A DNA stretch of 64,000 nt from Athripsodes cinereus (lineage: Eukaryota; Arthropoda; Insecta; Trichoptera; Leptoceridae), in assembly GCA_947579605.1 (NCBI GenBank), contig OX388312.1:7626001-7690000 (forward strand), in the 5' to 3' direction. The notes beneath the pieces are model-generated. The model was given only the letters and a program-made list of their open reading frames with translations, ran no database searches and was not told where the DNA came from. A program made the position numbers and the translations under genes. Of this stretch, positions 22,576-34,648 are shown piece by piece; within the stretch, counting starts at the first letter, position 1; each line of letters begins with the position of its first letter.

Positions 22576-23180
22576 AAAGGTCATAGATTCTCTTGTGGAC
22601 GAAAGACGACAAGTAGACGAAGTGTTTATTTCATATAGACTTAAAATGATTTCGAAACTTCAAAACTTCATAGTTTATACTACCTTTACTATACCTCACG
22701 TCGTACTCAAAGCACTCGGTACTCGAAATAATTCCGATTTATATAATTTGATACATGGATGCATATTTTGTTATTTTTGTTATTATTTATTTCTCATTTA
22801 CGAATACTATTCTTACTTAAGACAACACGCATAGGGTTTCCAAAAAAGATCTTCCTGACGACCTCTAAGATATCAGTGGTTCTTCTATTCTGGATTTCGG
22901 TGTCAGCATCACGTGTGCATCAAGTAAACATACCTATGTGGATTATTTATGAAACAATTTTATTTTTATTACTTGTTATTTAAAGACATTGATATTGTAT
23001 CTATTTGTGTGTGTTTGTGCATTTTTTGACGTTACATATAAATTAAATTATTACTTTTACGAACTGACATCTCAATATCATATTTTGTCATTTTAATTAT
23101 TATCTTTACTTTTATTTTGATTATTATTTTTTATGACTTTGAATTTGCTTGTTGTTGTTATATTTATTTTGTGCTGTTAA
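22576..23180. other. Spacer, possibly body of a retroposon
   Basis: Frames at 22595-22834 and 22759-22983 are unrecognised. Sequence from about 23000 to 23180 may be the body of the retroposon whose tail is at 23181-23230, but no second copy in the window shows its extent. Confidence 0.4.
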
Positions 23181-23230
23181 CATGTAAAAGGCGAAAGCCG
23201 TGAATGTGCTTAAATAAATAAATAAATAAT
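23181..23230 (+). repeat. Retroposon tail, GGCGAAAGCC family, with (TAAA)n
   Basis: ACATGTAAAAGGCGAAAGCC then GTGAATGTGCTTAAATAAAT. GGCGAAAGCC is a small stem-loop. The TAAA tail and hairpin recur at 13899-13947, 30940-30985 and 63898-64000, so this is the 3' end of one non-LTR or SINE family. Confidence 0.6.
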
Positions 23231-24300
23231 ATTATGTCTTAATAACTAGAATCAATCGTATGCAAGTCAAATATTTTCTTAAATAATCGACACCTGTTTC
23301 AAAAACGCGACACAAGTATTAATTATTCCCACACCAAGAAATCAATCGCACAGCATTCACCACATAAGTATTGACAAATATTTATTAAAACAAATATTAA
23401 ATAATTATGTTGCTTCTATTGAGTCATTATCTTATAACTTTGTAAGAAAATCAATCAATTACTTTTAGAAATATGTAGTATGCAATACTATAGTTTGTCT
23501 ATTTCATACAGACACCTGCAATGAATGTTATGTTATGATATTATTCTACTGCTATTTGTGTAGGTATATAGTAATATTATTACGTGATAAATGTATGTGT
23601 ATTTATATACTTGAAGGTTCATTAAACTCGTTATTATATATAAACTTATTATTATGATTATTTATTATGATTATAAATATAATGATTACAGCACAATCCG
23701 CAAAGGTAAAATATAATTGTATTATGTAATGCAGAAGTAGATATGTACATAATAATATTATAATATTATATTATTATACAATATGAATAATATGTTTGTG
23801 CTTATAACTTTGTTTATAAAATAATATAAAGTCTGTCAGACGAGTTTCACTAATTTAATGATTATTGTCGAACAGTAATTACTTTTACTTTTAACTGCTT
23901 TTTTTGTATCTTCTCTTATAATAGGTAATAATATCAAACGTGAGCTCAAAAACTACGGTAAGAACCTAAATGAATGTATAAATTTTGTGTTTTATAGATA
24001 GGTACTTTTATTGAACATCGCTCGATGAAAGGTGAACGTAAAGAATAATGAATAATTGTAAGGAAAATAATGAATGAAAAGATTGATTATATCTTCACAC
24101 TACAAACACCAATGCTGCTTAGGTGTATGATGATAACTTCTAATACTATGTTGGGATGTATTTGAAATAAATATTTGAAAAACATTTCGATAAACTCCAA
24201 TATTTTTCATGTTAGTAGCGCAAAATATTGCAAACGGTAACATAATATGCTTTAGATTTATTTGCGTTAGCAATGAAATAACAAAAACTAGGTTTACTTC
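23231..24300. other. AT-rich spacer
   Basis: Very rich in ATT/AAT trinucleotide strings (notably 23745-23800). No coding signal. Confidence 0.6.
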
Positions 24301-24450
24301 ACTACTACTATACCAACATGGCATATCCCACAAAAGGTGTAGCCAGCAGACCTGATGCATGCAATAAACATGCACAATGTGCAAAACAAAATGAGACATG
24401 CAATATGGGTGGCAAACCTCATTGCTAAATTTAAGATTTAAATTGTCTTT
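24301..24450 (+). repeat. Dispersed repeat family A, copy 6
   Basis: ACTACTACTATACC, ATGGCATATCCCACAA, GTAGCCAGCAGACC, AATAAACATGCA, AATATGGGTGGCAAACCTC and ATTGCTAAATTTAAGATT follow the reference order. The minus-strand frame 24100-24399 overlaps it and is spurious. Confidence 0.75.
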
Positions 24451-27169
24451 GTTTTTACGAACGAAAAATAATTTTTAATTTATTTTTATTTTTATTATTT
24501 ATTTAAAAAAATGGGCAACATACAAAAAAAAATTCAAAATACAATATCAAAATGAAGATAAAAAATAATTAATTCCTATTAAGTACATATAAAAGTTTTG
24601 AGATTTGCAGTATTGCAAATAAGAAAGACGCAGCGTTCCTTCTTCGTTAATATTTAAGGAAATTAAGTGTATTAATTTTATCAACAAAAAAATAAGTAAA
24701 CTATATACCTACATTTGACGCAATTAAAAAAACCAGGCACTCATGAATTGTATGAAGGTATTATGTAGTGGTATGACCTAGAAACGGTATACAGAGACCT
24801 AGCACAATGTTTACTCACTGCCTCTTGTAGCGCCTTTCCAATCACATGTTTAAAATTTGTATATTCATAATAGCATAGTACCTACACATGTATAATATTG
24901 CAAGATTATTCTAATACACTTGTGAATGCATAAAACATAGTATAATATGGAAACCAGTTTAATATAATATCAATATTATTAAGTTGGACATATTATGTGA
25001 ACTTATGATAATGACTAAGCGAAACGAACACTCATAATTCACATTCAACATGATGTTGCTTGCTGTAACCCATTGACATTACAATATATTAATAATATCA
25101 TCTAACTTTGAAGGATTAGCTATGATACTGAGATATTTTTAATGTTTTTAAAGATTATTCTACAATGCACTTTTGTTACTTAATTGTATATAAATTGCGA
25201 TATATTTCAGCAACGGTTTCTTGACAATTGTCACTTTTTGATGTGTCGTATTCCATTTCTTAAAGCAATTAGTATAAAGATTCTGCCCAAATAAAATCAT
25301 TTTTTGTTTGCTTCTTTGATGCATATTCATATTTATTATTCAATTTTATACTGTCTTTGTGCAATTGTGGTTCAAACGGATCCAGATTTTTTGATATATC
25401 TAATGTGAAATATCAAAGAATAATAACGACTGAAATGATTTAAATCAAGAATCATACTTAAGATTATTAAAGTATTTTTTATTGTAAATATTTTGATTGA
25501 TCATTTCGCTCTGCCTTAATTTTTGTAAACCTTATTTTAATAGTAGCATATGTATCATTTTTCCAATTATTTTTTCACTTATTTACAACATAATTATTAA
25601 AGTGCAATAATATATTTTATAATCTGTATCACTTTGATGAATGATAATATAATACTTTTTTTATAATACGGGCGATGTCGAAAGATATTTTATGATTGAT
25701 TTTGTACTAAAAAGGTTTTAACTAACTATTATTCTGATTGCATTTTATTATAATTGTCATGTCCAGCATAAGATAACGCACGTTTAAAGGTGTATGAGTA
25801 AAATATTTCGGAAGAATTTTGTAATCAATCTATATATACCACAGATGTATTTTGATCTTTGTAAATAGTTAATTGATTTATTACTAACATATGTTATAAA
25901 AACAACAGATAAATTTCTCGTTTTTTAGAGTTAATAGAAGCTGACATTTTGGTTTTATTTTCTATAGTTTACAAGGCATTTTGATTGTATTTCGTAATTT
26001 TTATTGAATGTCTTGACAATCTATAAATTTGTTTTTAATCTTATATGATATTATGTACTATTTGCCTTTTGCATTAAAACTTTGTTATTGTTTTCTAAAC
26101 CAGGCACTTATGTATGAAAAGATTCGCTAGTAATCTTCCAACATGTAATGAAGGTTTATTCTGAATATTTTGTTCAACTTTTATATTTTATTATTTTAAA
26201 TAAAGTTATATTTTTTATGGACTATGCCCTCCAAATAAAGGCATTGAAGAGAAAGTAGTATTTCAAAAGATTCTCACGGTGGTGATTTTGGCCTGCTTGC
26301 CCGTCATGCCTGCCCTATGTCCGTGATGATTATTTTGGTTTGAATGTGCTGATAAATTGACCGATTGTCTTTCTTCAATACGGTTCATTTTTATTCTTCT
26401 TCACCCATTCTCCACTTCGGGATGTATTCGTCATCCACACTTTATCATGCCTCTTTCCTGGAGAGCTCTTGCTCACTTTCTGTCAGTAACAGGAATTGCA
26501 CATATTACATCTTCTGCTCATCTTACTGAAGTCTTCTTCCTTTCAAGGTTTACAAATTAAAGAAAATTTAATTTATTTTTCTTTGAATATGAGAAGGTAC
26601 CATAAATAATTCTTAAAATTATCAGTAAAATATTTATTATCTAGATTTTTCATCAATGGTTTTATTTTTGGTCCAATAAGTCATTGACAATGTTTCACTC
26701 CTTCAACAGTTTACTTACGATTTATGAACGATCTTAGAACAAAACTATCTTACATTTTTCTTCATAAAACGAACCAGAGATAAAAGTCAAATCCACAACT
26801 ACCATTCAACAGTCATTAGAGAAGATCCTCTTCTAACAAAAGGATTTTGTCAAAAGAGTTTCAAATTATTACGAGTACTTTTAAAGCTTTGTACTAAAGA
26901 CTAAAACTTCTTTATTTTTATTCCTCAATTCTTTTGTATTATAAAATACTATAACTTTATACGTATTAGCAACAAAATCTTTTTTTATACATATGTATTT
27001 GAAAAAGGTGATTGATGAGTTGAACTAGAAGGGGTGCAACGGAAATATAAAAAATATTCTGATAGAAAATATCGATTTCCTTTATTCATTTTCATCAATA
27101 ATAATGAATTTATAGATGCATTGTGTTGTTTATAAATAGTATATAACTATATTAATTCATCCAGACCAA
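24451..27169. other. AT-rich spacer with a GC-richer island near 26270-26560
   Basis: The island contains a 67-codon frame (26357-26560, +) with no recognised motif. It stands out in composition and could be an old transposon fragment or an isolated exon; neither is supported. The segment 25110-25180 is a diverged copy of 36805-36885 (shared ATTCTACAATGCAC and GAAGGATTA), so it is a low-copy repeat. Confidence 0.45.
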
Positions 27170-27305
27170 GACTGCATCTACCACAAGTGCGGTAGTCAGC
27201 GGACCAACTGCTTTGCAACTGCTCTTCGTGCCAATAATTGATGAAACATTCAGAAGGGGCGGCATACCTCTTTACCAAACTGAAGCTTTTCACAGGAGAC
27301 TCAAA
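27170..27305 (+). repeat. Dispersed repeat family A, copy 7
   Basis: CCACAAGTGCGGTAGTCAGC, CGTGCCAATAATTGATGAAA, ACATTCAGAAGGGGCGGCAT and TTTTCACAGGAGACTC. It keeps both ends but has lost part of the middle. Confidence 0.6.
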
Positions 27306-27309
27306 GAGG

Positions 27310-29849
27310 CAGGTTTTTTCAATTCATTATTTAAGCTTTTTTCATGCCGATGTTTGATAAAAAAAACTGGGCATTTCTTTTTTTTTGAATAATTTTTAAA
27401 AGTAGTTGGTAAGTAGGTACATATTTTTAAGAAGTCTGGACCTTATTCTTTATAATTATGTATTGGAATAAGGTAAAAAAAGATCTAATTCTCAAATTCA
27501 TAATACAGTTGCACCGCAATAACTCTCCTACGGAGAATCCGCCGCCTGTATCGTGGTTAGTACGTGGTTAGTAATAATAAAATTCACTCTTTAATCCATA
27601 CAATTTCAAATTTGATCTTCTAAGAACTGTATGTTGTGCATTGTGTTTTCTCAGACTTAAGAGACTGTTAGGTATAATAATACTCTGAAAAACTCTATTG
27701 TTAGCGGAGAGTTTTATTTATTTTTTAATTTTCTTTTACGTGAGCTGAAAAATAATCGAAGATAACAGCACCGCTAAGCCTTGACTTATTCGCGGGATCT
27801 GTTCTCTTTATCACTGCTTCATCCACCCTTTTCAGTATCTTCACTTTACTCTGTCAGATAGACTTTTGTTAATAATACAAAATGCTTGGATTGCATAGTT
27901 AGACACAAAACACCCGTTGAAGTTTTGAAAATTTCAGTTTATTTATTTTCCAACCGATTTTTAAATTTGTAGATATTTTTTATTATGAAAACGTTATTAG
28001 ACAGTTACAACCTGATTGATTATAATCAACAAGACATAATATTGTAGAAATTCAGTTACAAACCGTATTTCATTTTCATCAATAAAATTTATATGTCTCA
28101 TTAATTGTATTTTAATTTTTTATTATTATGATAAATTGGGTATAGAAATCTGTCACCAACATACTGTATATAGTTTACAGTATATTGTTAAGTTTAACCC
28201 ACTATTATGATCTATTATTGTAGCAATTTTTTTTTAAATATTATCTTAAATTTTAAGGTGGAATTATTTGCCTGCAGATTAAATGTCTTTGATTAGATAA
28301 GAAAGTAATATGCATTTATAAACTTTCACTACTAAACGACTCAATTTTTTAGGACTTTTCAGATACCCAATCAAACTTTTAACCTAAAATATTCCAATCT
28401 TAAATCTACTTTCTAGTTCCATAAATATTCCAAGATATGTCACGTTTAAGCTTTGATGCAGTACGGCTGTCTACCGAAAACTGTATGCTTTTTGTAGAAA
28501 TTATTCAAATATGTATTAGATTTTTTGATTGAGGAATTGACAGAATATCACTGTCTACTAGTAATAAATAAAAAAATGTAGATTTTGAACAACATTTACT
28601 CGTTGATCAATGAAACTGGATATTCGATATTTTTATAGGTCTATTTTTTTATAAAATAATCGTGAAATTTAAGTACCAAAGCAGGTACTATACCTTTTTT
28701 TTAAGTACTTCTTAATCTAGAATAGGTAATATATATTCACAATATTAGATTCGAATCGTCTCCCGTGATGTTATCGTCAGTTCTCCGTGGTGTAGTGGTA
28801 AGGTATGTAGATTGTACTGAGTAATAATAAAATAGTGATTGCTCACGTTTCATAGTTCCATTTCTGGATTACCACAGTAACGACATACCTGACTACCGCA
28901 CAGATATAGGTGTACAGAGTGTCAATACGCAAAATACAAACCTTTCATATGTTACTTTTTGTTCCTCCGTTTGTGTCATCATGTTATTTTATGTGGTGCA
29001 AAACAACCAACTGGCAGCCACATTTGGAAATCGAAATTCATTCATGCATTTATTTCCTCAAATGAGCATATAAATCCAATACCGTTCAAATATGCATTAT
29101 TATGGAAATACAATTAATTCCACTTTGCCGCCTCACTAGGCTTGTGTCGAGGCGAAACTGAAACTAGAGATTTAAAAACAGTTAAATGTAGATAAGATAT
29201 GAAAAATAATAATTTATTTTTATTATTAAATTTCTTGAAATTTGTCGTAAATTTTACTTAAAAAATATGAATAAATTATCAGTATTGATCATATACGTAT
29301 TATAATAAATTTGAATAAAAATTTGCGATTAGATAACTCATATTGAGGAAAATCTGTTTTATTTTCCTTTTTTTAATATTTCAAGCATACAGAAATCATT
29401 CTACTCTGTATAATATGTATGTATTAGTTCTACGATTGCTTTGTACGTACTTCTCCGACAGACATGCAGAATTGGAAATGAGGTATTGTGTGTTATTTGT
29501 GAATTTTTATTTCGTGTCCAATTTACTTCGCCGTGCTTGCAGACGTTTGTTGAATAAAAAATACAGTACTATTATTTATTATTATTATAATAACACTAGC
29601 AGAAACCATCCGATGTCCTCACAGAGATGTCTATAGCTTACTCGTTAAAGCATGGCTTGTTTATGTCCGTGTGCAATTCAATAAATAATTTGAATGAATA
29701 CGTCACAGTGCACAATAATGACATAATATGGCTTTGATTGGCGTGTGGTCTGTCTTTATTGTTCATCGTTGATAGATGTTGCTAAAATTGTATTAAAATA
29801 CGAACTCTTTAGCAATAAAAAAGAGAAATCATGTATTTAATGAACATAT
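27310..29849. other. AT-rich spacer with a weak tRNA-like patch
   Basis: The segment at 28797-28815 (CCGTGGTGTAGTGGTAAGG) resembles the A-box half of a tRNA, with a poor B-box-like GTTCCATTTC at about 28856. A similar TCGTGGTTAGTACGTGGTTA lies near 27551-27570. Both are followed by GTAATAATAAAAT. They may be two copies of a degraded tRNA-derived SINE head. Frame 29343-29636 (97 codons) is unrecognised. Confidence 0.4.
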
Positions 29850-30042
29850 TGTCATGTAATAAACATGCAAGCTGTCTTCTTTGTACGAACTAAAAAATCA
29901 GGTTGCATACCTTACACAACAACTATCATGTCACTCATTGTTGATTATACATAATAAATAAATAAATAAATACTTGAGTTTTATTGAAAAATGTATTTTT
30001 TCCGACGCCTGCATTTACAAGACACTCGAAATTTTACGGAAA
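29850..30042 (+). repeat. Dispersed repeat family A, copy 8, interrupted
   Basis: GTCATGTAATAAACATGCAA and GCTGTCTTCTTTGTACGAAC begin the copy. It resumes at 29999 with CCGACGCCTGCATTTACAAG and ACACTCGAAATTTTACGGA. The middle is replaced by sequence ending in an ATAA repeat, which may be a secondary insertion. The 122-codon frame 29984-30352 crosses the boundary and is spurious. Confidence 0.65.
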
Positions 30043-30045
30043 AGG

Positions 30046-31166
30046 CCTATGTGATAGATACTATAAAGAAAATTATTTAAAGAAGTTGCCACATACTATA
30101 CAAAACCATGACTACATTCTTATTATATTGAATGTTTTTTTAAACATAACATTATGCAATATCGCTCACCCTCATTGTACATTACATACACAGTTCACAA
30201 TATTATGTATTTCAGAGATCTGTCCATATCACAACATTAATCTCAAACATAAATTAAAATTTCAAGCCCGACGGTCCATCCATTCATCTGCTTGTTTCAG
30301 TATTATTAATACAAAAGGGGAGCGCTGTTTTTTTATCTGTACTTTTTTGTAATTCGACACGTACTTTATATTGTAGATGGCAGGAAACCTGTGGTCGCCA
30401 TGGCTAAGGGATGACTATCCAGCTTCCCCATTGGTCCAGTTTACCCTCCGAGGGAGGGTCTATGCCATGACTAAGGGTCAACAATTAAATTTTATTTTTG
30501 ATTAGACCACGCCTTTCCATTGCATTTTCAAATTAGATTACAATTTTACTCATACCTTGTCATTTCAACCAATGCTTTTAGTTATTAATCCATTAGCTAT
30601 TATTATCCATTTTTTATAATAAATCAAAAAGTTCTTTATACAAAATTCATTTCGCATCCTATTTCGTCGAGCTTTTATCTCACATGTGTATTTATTTGTT
30701 TGACGAATATTTAGAAATTAGAAGCTTTAATATGTACCTACAATGTTTGCGTAACAATAAACATTGCATTATTTATTTATTTACGTTATATTTTATTATG
30801 TACGTTATTTCATATTTAGGCTACGTTTTTTAAAAAAAACAAAGGTACTGATTGCTTGATATACATACATACCTTTATCTTTTTCAATCATAATATTGTT
30901 CATCCTGGTGGATGTCTATTTTTGTCTATCGAACTCTCGTTAACATGTAAAAAGCTCATGCCGTATGTTGACATTAATAAAATATAAACAAATGCATTAA
31001 TTAGCGTTGCTTCAAATATTATCTCTAAGATTTGCTTTTCTCTTATATTTTTTTTTTCATATTTTGTATTTGTACCAATCCATCTTTTTCTGTAGGTATA
31101 GGCATAGCACGTTCCACTAGTATTTTTACCTACTGCTAAAGTAAATGCGCATTATATTACAACAAG
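30046..31166. other. Spacer with a GC-richer patch at 30370-30480
   Basis: The patch carries CCATGGCTAAGGG and, about 65 bp later, GCCATGACTAAGGG, plus a CCTCCGAGGGAGG palindrome. It looks like a small unassigned insertion with related ends, but it is too short to classify. A diverged GGCGAAAGCC-type tail lies at 30940-30985. Confidence 0.45.
30940..30985 (+). repeat. Retroposon tail, GGCGAAAGCC family, diverged
   Basis: TTAACATGTAAAAAGCTCATGCC then GTATGTTGACATTAATAAAA follows the same order as the tail at 23181-23230. The stem is eroded. Confidence 0.45.
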
Positions 31167-31535
31167 TGTCTTAAAAGGATTTTGGATGTCAAATGGTATG
31201 AACACGTTACAAATGATGCTGTGCGCCGGCGCACCCAACAGAGACCTGTAATCTCCGTAATACAGGAGAGACGATGGTCCTGGCTGGGACATGTTTTGAG
31301 AATGCCCAATGATAGTTGGCCAAAAAGAGCGCTGTTCTTCCGTCCGCAGGGGTTCCGTCGTCCCAGGCGTCCCTCTTTCACAATACACCGTCCCTATGAC
31401 AACGAAATCAGAGCGCAGGGAATGTCGTGGAAATATGTGACGCAATTGGCGCAGAGACGCTCTGAATGGAGGAGGCTGGTTTCTGCCCTGTGCTCCCGAG
31501 AGGAGCGTTGAGGGCGATGAATTGAATTGAATGAA
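31167..31535 (+). pseudogene. LINE polyprotein C-terminus, family L, best copy
   Basis: An open frame of about 115 codons reads from CLKRILDVKWYEHVTNDAV through RRWSWLGHVLRMPNDSWPKR and ends QRRSEWRRLVSALCS. The RRLxWLGHVLRMP segment followed by a Trp/Arg-rich end is the usual C-terminus of RTE/jockey-type LINE polymerases. The stop is at 31509-31511, followed by a short 3' UTR and a GAATTGAATTGAATGAAT tail. It is 5'-truncated just after the RT domain, so it has no endonuclease or catalytic YxDD. The copies at 10005-10165 and 22425-22572 are on the other strand and more decayed, so this is the youngest of the three. The antisense frame 31152-31604 is a shadow. Confidence 0.85.
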
Positions 31536-31539
31536 TATG

Positions 31540-32392
31540 ACAACAGTTGTAAACATATTGTGTAGAAAAAGAAGTTTATAAATCTCTAAATATACGATAT
31601 TCATATTTTGTGTTAATTACTATCGCATCCTCTGTCAAAACATATCTGATATAGTAATGACCATAAAAAGCATAATGTTTGCACAAAGTTTATTTAAATT
31701 TTATAGCGGTTTTTATACTGATTAAAAGAGTATACAATTTCATTAAAATAATGTATTTATTGACATTAGAGACCAGCTTTTAGCAAAGAGCGAGCGAACG
31801 CGTCCGTCCATTAACACATTGTTTGACAAAATATGGTTATGAGTATACTTAAAATATATTATTACCTCACTTTGTATAAAATATTTACTTAATATTGTGT
31901 ATTTACACGTCGGGTTATCGCCTTCAGTAATGATGAGAGGGTTTTTAATATAAATATAACATTTTAGGTAATATTATTCACAATATTTAACAACAAAGGT
32001 TTTGTTTTATGTTGTACATATTTGATATTATCAACATCATTCATATTAAGTACTATCACGTTCTCTGATATTTGAATATTAAACTTATAGAAATTTCAAT
32101 AGATGTCGGTAGTATCGTATTTATAAGGTACAGTATGATGTTTCGTCCTAATCGGAATACTATTTTTATCTGTTAACGTTTGCTGGTATTAGATATTGAA
32201 GCCTAATCTTGTAAAGTCTATCTATCTTAAGTATTTTTAATGCATTAATTAGACATGCCATCTTTTCAGTCTATAAATCGTTATAACTGGGTATTTATTG
32301 TAATATATTATGATTTATATTATTAATTTTACAATGTATTAGCGTTATTAGGAGAGCTCTTGAAAGCCCTTCAACACTGTTGCAGGATTATG
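31540..32392. other. AT-rich spacer
   Basis: No frame above 60 codons or repeat family member was noticed. The minus-strand frames entering from the left are antisense to the LINE end. Confidence 0.6.
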
Positions 32393-32395
32393 TTA

Positions 32396-32868
32396 AGGGT
32401 CGTTCACATACGTTCACTTTCAGTGATCACTCCGGATGATCCTCCAAGATGAACAAGTGTGAACGGCCGTTTCATCGCTAGTGATCACTAGCGATGACGG
32501 AGGAAAGCGATTACCACTCGTCATAATTTTGATGAAAGGTCCTTTCACTGAAACGACCATAAACAAGTTTCATCTTATTATTTGTTTTATTCACTATGAA
32601 TTTGTATTGAATGTCAGAATCATATACAAAATTATTATGCAGTCGAGAGCTATATTAATTTATTTTAAGTGTTATTTTTCATTTTTGAATTTGTTTAATT
32701 ATTTTTATACGAAAATACGCCAAACTACATACAACATGTCTGAGAGTGTTGACATGGCAGTGAAAGCATAGGATGAACAAATGTGAACAGACGTGTTCAC
32801 TTTCGATGAACAGGTTTGACCCTGACACTCTGGATGATCATCCAAAGTGAAGCAATGTGAATGCTACT
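32396..32868 (+). mobile_element. MITE-like element with TTA target duplication (Harbinger-type candidate)
   Basis: The termini AGGGTCGTTCACATACGTTC and, reverse-complemented, AGTAGCATTCACATTGCTTC agree at 18 of the first 25 positions. They are flanked by TTA on both sides (32393-32395 and 32869-32871). Inside are a 24-bp perfect palindrome at 32473-32496 centred on GTGATCAC and further TTCACTTT/GATGATC repeats near both ends. TIRs with GTTCACA and a 3-bp TWA duplication are typical of PIF/Harbinger non-autonomous elements. The 96-codon frame inside (32481-32771) has no recognised domain. Identity is inferred. Confidence 0.6.
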
Positions 32869-32910
32869 TTATCATAATTATATGCATTTAGTATATTCAT
32901 ACATTCACAT

Positions 32911-33117
32911 CAGAGGCCTGAGTCAACAACACACTTTCGTCTCACGTTCCCGCTCCGTTAGTGTTCGGGTGCAGACGATGTTGCAAGCAAGTGTCAATTT
33001 CGTTGCTAAGATACACAATAGTTACGAAAATTAACACTTTGGCGCACCATCGTCTGCACCCGAACGCTAGCGGAGCGGGAACGTGAGACGAAAGTGTGTT
33101 GTTGACTCAGGCCTCTG
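32911..33117. mobile_element. 207-bp foldback element with about 70-bp arms
   Basis: The ends CAGAGGCCTGAGTCAACAAC and its inverted copy are perfect. The arms continue through ACACTTTCGTCTCACGTTCC, CGCTCCG and GGGTGCAGACGATG with only a few mismatches around a central AT-rich loop of about 65 bp. GC content is far above the surroundings. The CAGAG terminus would suit hAT, but the flanks ATTCACAT and GTCTTTCA do not form an 8-bp duplication. It is a MITE or foldback element, young by its arm identity. Confidence 0.8.
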
Positions 33118-33646
33118 GTCTTTCAACATCTGATCAGTAATATTTGTGCTGTTATTATACCAACTGCCTTCACAATCATTATTTTATCTGGTTATCTTGA
33201 TCTTCCATTTGACTTTATCATTCGTTATCTTGATCTGTGCGTAATCATCGTCTTACCTTCATTCTAGAGAGGCACGTGACAAACTTGCTCGCAGTAACAT
33301 CGATTTTAAAGAACATACCTACCTTTGATGTTTACACATCACCGCATTTAAAGAAATCAAAAGATTCGATTTTTAATTATATTTGATTTAAGATTATATT
33401 AACGTATAGTGGATTACAATCCACTATAGATTCGTCTGCAACGAGCTTGGATTTTATTCTTCATTCCTCCCTATTTTCTGCTAGTCTCTTAAATTCAACT
33501 TTGTGCCACAGCTCAAGTCCTTCATCATTCTTTTTTCTGTGTATAGCACAAGGTATTCGGCTTTCAAAAAGATATTTTCGTTTCGATTACTATTAGGAAA
33601 TCATTTCTTTCTCAATCTTTCATGAAAATTACGAATTAAAACACTG
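33118..33646. other. Spacer with a short palindrome
   Basis: An 11-bp-arm hairpin TATAGTGGATT-AC-AATCCACTATA lies at 33405-33428. Otherwise nothing is recognised. Confidence 0.55.
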
Positions 33647-33846
33647 CTACTACTACACTATCACGGCATATCCCACAAGTGGGGTACCAGCTACATGTAA
33701 TAAACATGCAAGCCGTCTTCTCTGTGCCAACAAAAAAATAAGACATTCAGGATGGGTGACAAACCTCATCGCTGAATTTGAGATGTCAAAAGTCTTTATT
33801 TTCGAACACCTGCCTTTTACAGGACACTCGAAAACTTGCGGACAAG
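33647..33846 (+). repeat. Dispersed repeat family A, copy 9 (reference copy)
   Basis: The most complete copy, about 200 bp. It runs CTACTACTACACTATC, ACGGCATATCCCACAAGTGG, GGTACCAGC, CATGTAATAAACATGCAAG, CCGTCTTCTCTGTGCCAAC, GACATTCAGGATGGGTGAC, AAACCTCATCGCTGAATTTG, then CACCTGCCTTTTACAGGACA and CTCGAAAACTTGCGGA. No protein is encoded. The TTTTCGAGTGTCC segment on the minus strand is only a weak B-box likeness. It is best called an unclassified short interspersed repeat. Confidence 0.8.
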
Positions 33847-34648
33847 AATGAGAGACCAATTCTTGGCCGGGAGCTCCAAAACATTAAGATTTTCTAAAGT
33901 GCTTATTTTCAATTCTTTCTTTCTTTTCCAGGCAAGGCACCCGACACCGAGTGAATTATGCGTACTTGTTTATAGAATGAATAAAATACTCAATTCAAAC
34001 ATCGAAAATTTATGTTCCACAATTATTATAGGTATGTTATTGTACCCCTCCCTACAGGTATTGCACATCACAGAATTTTCTTTATATGGTCGTCCTGTTA
34101 TTAATCAAGCCTATTAATAAATATTATCATTAAACATTATAATATTATTTTATACTTACATACAGCAAATGTACGTACATAGTATTTACAAGCAGTATGT
34201 ATGTATCTACGATTCTCTACATCTACAACTACTAGTACTATAAAAGGAAGAAGTTTATCGCTTCAAGCATTGTTTCATTCTCCTGAACATGGAGTCTGTA
34301 GAATAAAATCAAATAAAGAAAAAACATCAACATGTTACAACAAATTATTTTACCTATACACTGAGTTGGACCTTAACGATTAACAAGTAGTTAATTAATT
34401 AACTTCCTCAAAAATATGGTTATCTCTTAAATTAATCTCTTTTCGTTATTTTCCTTCAGGTTCCATTAAAAAATCGTTTGTTTTATTGGGAAATGAAGGT
34501 CTTTCTTAAATTCTTATTGCTGGTACCTCCTCATTACTAGTTTGATACTGAGCTTTGAAAAACCGCCCAAGGGATTCTTTCTTTTTTTTATCTCCCGGGT
34601 TTTCGCGCCATGATTTTATATTTTTCCTTCTAGATTTTTTTTACTAAC
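33847..34648. other. Spacer
   Basis: Frames at 33836-34117 and 34201-34383 are unrecognised. CTCCCGGGTTTTCGCGCC at about 34594-34611 is a GC-rich blip. Confidence 0.5.

Noticed and set aside
28797..28870. tRNA gene candidate
   Set aside because: Only an A-box likeness with a poor B box about 55 bp away; no acceptor stem pairs and no cloverleaf can be drawn.
31152..31604. 150-codon minus-strand frame
   Set aside because: It is antisense to the LINE C-terminus at 31167-31511, whose plus-strand reading has recognisable conserved residues.
33405..33428. Rho-independent terminator-like hairpin
   Set aside because: An 11-bp palindrome without a U tract or gene, in what looks like eukaryotic DNA.
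19120..33846. CRISPR-like repeated units
   Set aside because: The repeated unit (family A) is dispersed over tens of kilobases in both orientations with variable truncation, not a regular array, and the host is eukaryotic.
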